Source: an uncultured Roseburia sp. (GTDB taxonomy: Bacteria > Bacillota > Clostridia > Lachnospirales > Lachnospiraceae). Taken from it: 7,752 bases of DNA. Each line of letters opens with the position of its first letter. The stretch's first letter is position 1. This document shows positions 7,144 to 7,752 of this stretch, in pieces. The notes under the pieces were generated by a model. The model was not told where the DNA came from. It searched no databases and saw nothing but the letters and a program-made list of their open reading frames with translations. The position numbers were made by a program, and so were the translations under genes. The DNA is taken from the NCBI GenBank assembly GCA_934307185.1, contig CAKRCJ010000101.1:1-7752 (forward strand). The letters are read 5' to 3'.

Positions 7144-7152
7144 CGGTAATAT
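7124..7152 (+). promoter_or_regulatory. Promoter of the DUF3793 gene, -35 inside the terminator stem
   Basis: A perfect TTGACA (7124-7129) is in the 3' arm of the terminator hairpin. It is followed by exactly 17 bases and TAATAT (7147-7152, four of six). The predicted start is near 7159, about 40 bases before the GTG start. The spacer includes the T tract of the terminator. Confidence 0.6.
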
Positions 7153-7161
7153 AGGCTCATG

Positions 7162-7179
7162 AGTTAGACATAACTAACT
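7162..7179. promoter_or_regulatory. Operator-like inverted repeat at the start site of the DUF3793 gene
   Basis: AGTTAG (7162-7167) and CTAACT (7174-7179) are inverted repeats separated by ACATAA; a nested GTTA/TAAC pairing also exists. The site begins a few bases downstream of the predicted transcription start, a position where a bound repressor would block the promoter. The shape resembles sites bound by dimeric winged-helix repressors such as MarR- or DtxR-type proteins. The regulator is not identifiable from this window. Confidence 0.5.
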
Positions 7180-7197
7180 ATATGGAAGGAGGCAAAT

Positions 7198-7752
7198 GTG
7201 AGCCAGGAAGTTTACGAGTTAATCAAAAGAATGGACAGAGAGAAAATCGAGACGCATCTGGTAGTACAGTGTGCACCAATGATTTCCGGAATTAAGATTT
7301 CAAATCTTTTGATTGTGGAGCGGAGCATGGCAGCACAGGTCAGACGGGTATTAAACCGTTCCGGGATTTCCTATTTTCTGTTGTTTGAGAGTGAGGAAAA
7401 GGTAACTTATCTTTTATACCGCAGGGACGAATTAAAAGAGTATCTGAAGGAAAAAAATGTCTGTCTTTCCATGAGACATTTTGGATACAAAAACCTTGAA
7501 CTTCCGGTAGTTTTAAGCCAGTTCAGGAAACGGTATGAGGACTACATGAACCAGAAGGCAGACTTCCCACATGAGATGGGATTACTGCTTGGTTATCCGG
7601 TAGAGGACGTAGAAGGGTTTATTGAGAACAAAGGCAAAAATTATCTCTACTCCGGTTACTGGAAGGTATATGGACCTGTGGAAGAAAAAGTAGCTTTGTT
7701 CAAACGGTACGAGGAGGCAAGAAAGCTTTTGTTAGAGTTTCTCGCACAGGGC
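7198..7752 (+). CDS. DUF3793 family protein, N-terminal 185 residues (3' truncated by window)
   Basis: The reading frame is open from GTG 7198 to the window end with no stop. GTG is chosen because AAGGAGG (7186-7192) is 5 bases upstream. The ATG overlapping it (7196) runs straight into TGA, and the frame has a stop at 7171-7173 with no ATG between. The protein begins MSQEVYELIKRMDREKIE. It shows features I associate with DUF3793: LVVQCAPMISGIKISNLL near the start, the central segment VLSQFRKRYEDY, and FPHEMGLLLGYPVEDVEGF followed by NKGKNYLYSGYWKVYG. No catalytic motif, signal peptide or membrane segment is seen. The biochemical role of the family is unknown. In my recollection these genes in Clostridia often neighbour feoA, feoB or flavodoxin genes; whether that holds here lies outside the window. 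Confidence 0.85.
   Translation, partial: MSQEVYELIKRMDREKIETHLVVQCAPMISGIKISNLLIVERSMAAQVRRVLNRSGISYFLLFESEEKVTYLLYRRDELKEYLKEKNVCLSMRHFGYKNLELPVVLSQFRKRYEDYMNQKADFPHEMGLLLGYPVEDVEGFIENKGKNYLYSGYWKVYGPVEEKVALFKRYEEARKLLLEFLAQG

Overview
The window looks like chromosomal DNA of a low- to mid-GC Clostridia species, most likely a gut Lachnospiraceae. The grounds are A/T-rich codon use, strong AGGAGG-type ribosome binding sites, a host-glycan phosphorylase/HexNAc kinase pair, an AAA-ATPase_like (PF09820) gene and a DUF3793 gene. The genus cannot be fixed from the sequence alone.

Layout. (1) Positions 1-2421, plus strand: the end of a glycan-salvage operon. It holds the C-terminal part of a GH112 beta-1,3-galactosyl-N-acetylhexosamine phosphorylase, then a fusion gene with a sugar-1-phosphate nucleotidyltransferase domain followed by an N-acetylhexosamine 1-kinase (NahK) domain. 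The fusion gene carries a one-base deletion in the glycine-rich NTP-binding loop. The stop this creates overlaps an in-frame ATG as ATGA, so restart could still produce the kinase. (2) 2425-2469: a hairpin with A and T tracts, shared as a bidirectional terminator. (3) 2476-3612, minus strand: an AAA-ATPase_like protein that ends before the PDDEXK_9 nuclease domain usual in this family. (4) 3613-3870: a divergent intergenic region with one promoter candidate per direction and a perfect 16-bp AT palindrome. (5) 3871-7037, plus strand: tldD, tldE and a 149-aa gene of unknown function, closely spaced and apparently one operon. (6) 7102-7143: a strong intrinsic terminator. The -35 hexamer of the next gene's promoter (TTGACA, 17-nt spacer, TAATAT) lies inside its 3' stem arm, and an operator-like inverted repeat follows near the predicted start site. 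(7) 7198-7752: the start of a DUF3793 protein with a GTG start, cut by the window end.

How the genes work together. The phosphorylase splits lacto-N-biose or galacto-N-biose into Gal-1-P and GlcNAc/GalNAc. The kinase domain then makes HexNAc-1-P, and the fused nucleotidyltransferase domain, if intact, could make the UDP-sugar. TldD and TldE form a heteromeric metalloprotease with the zinc site in TldD; the 149-aa protein is co-expressed with them and may be a partner or an unrelated passenger. In my recollection DUF3793 genes often sit beside feoAB and flavodoxin genes in Clostridia, so the operator ahead of it may respond to metal.

There is no CRISPR array, recognisable tRNA or rRNA, transposase or phage gene. 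No complete new system is evident. The most notable points are the frameshift with its ATGA overlap, the nucleotidyltransferase-NahK fusion, the promoter embedded in a terminator, and the unknown third gene of the tldDE operon.
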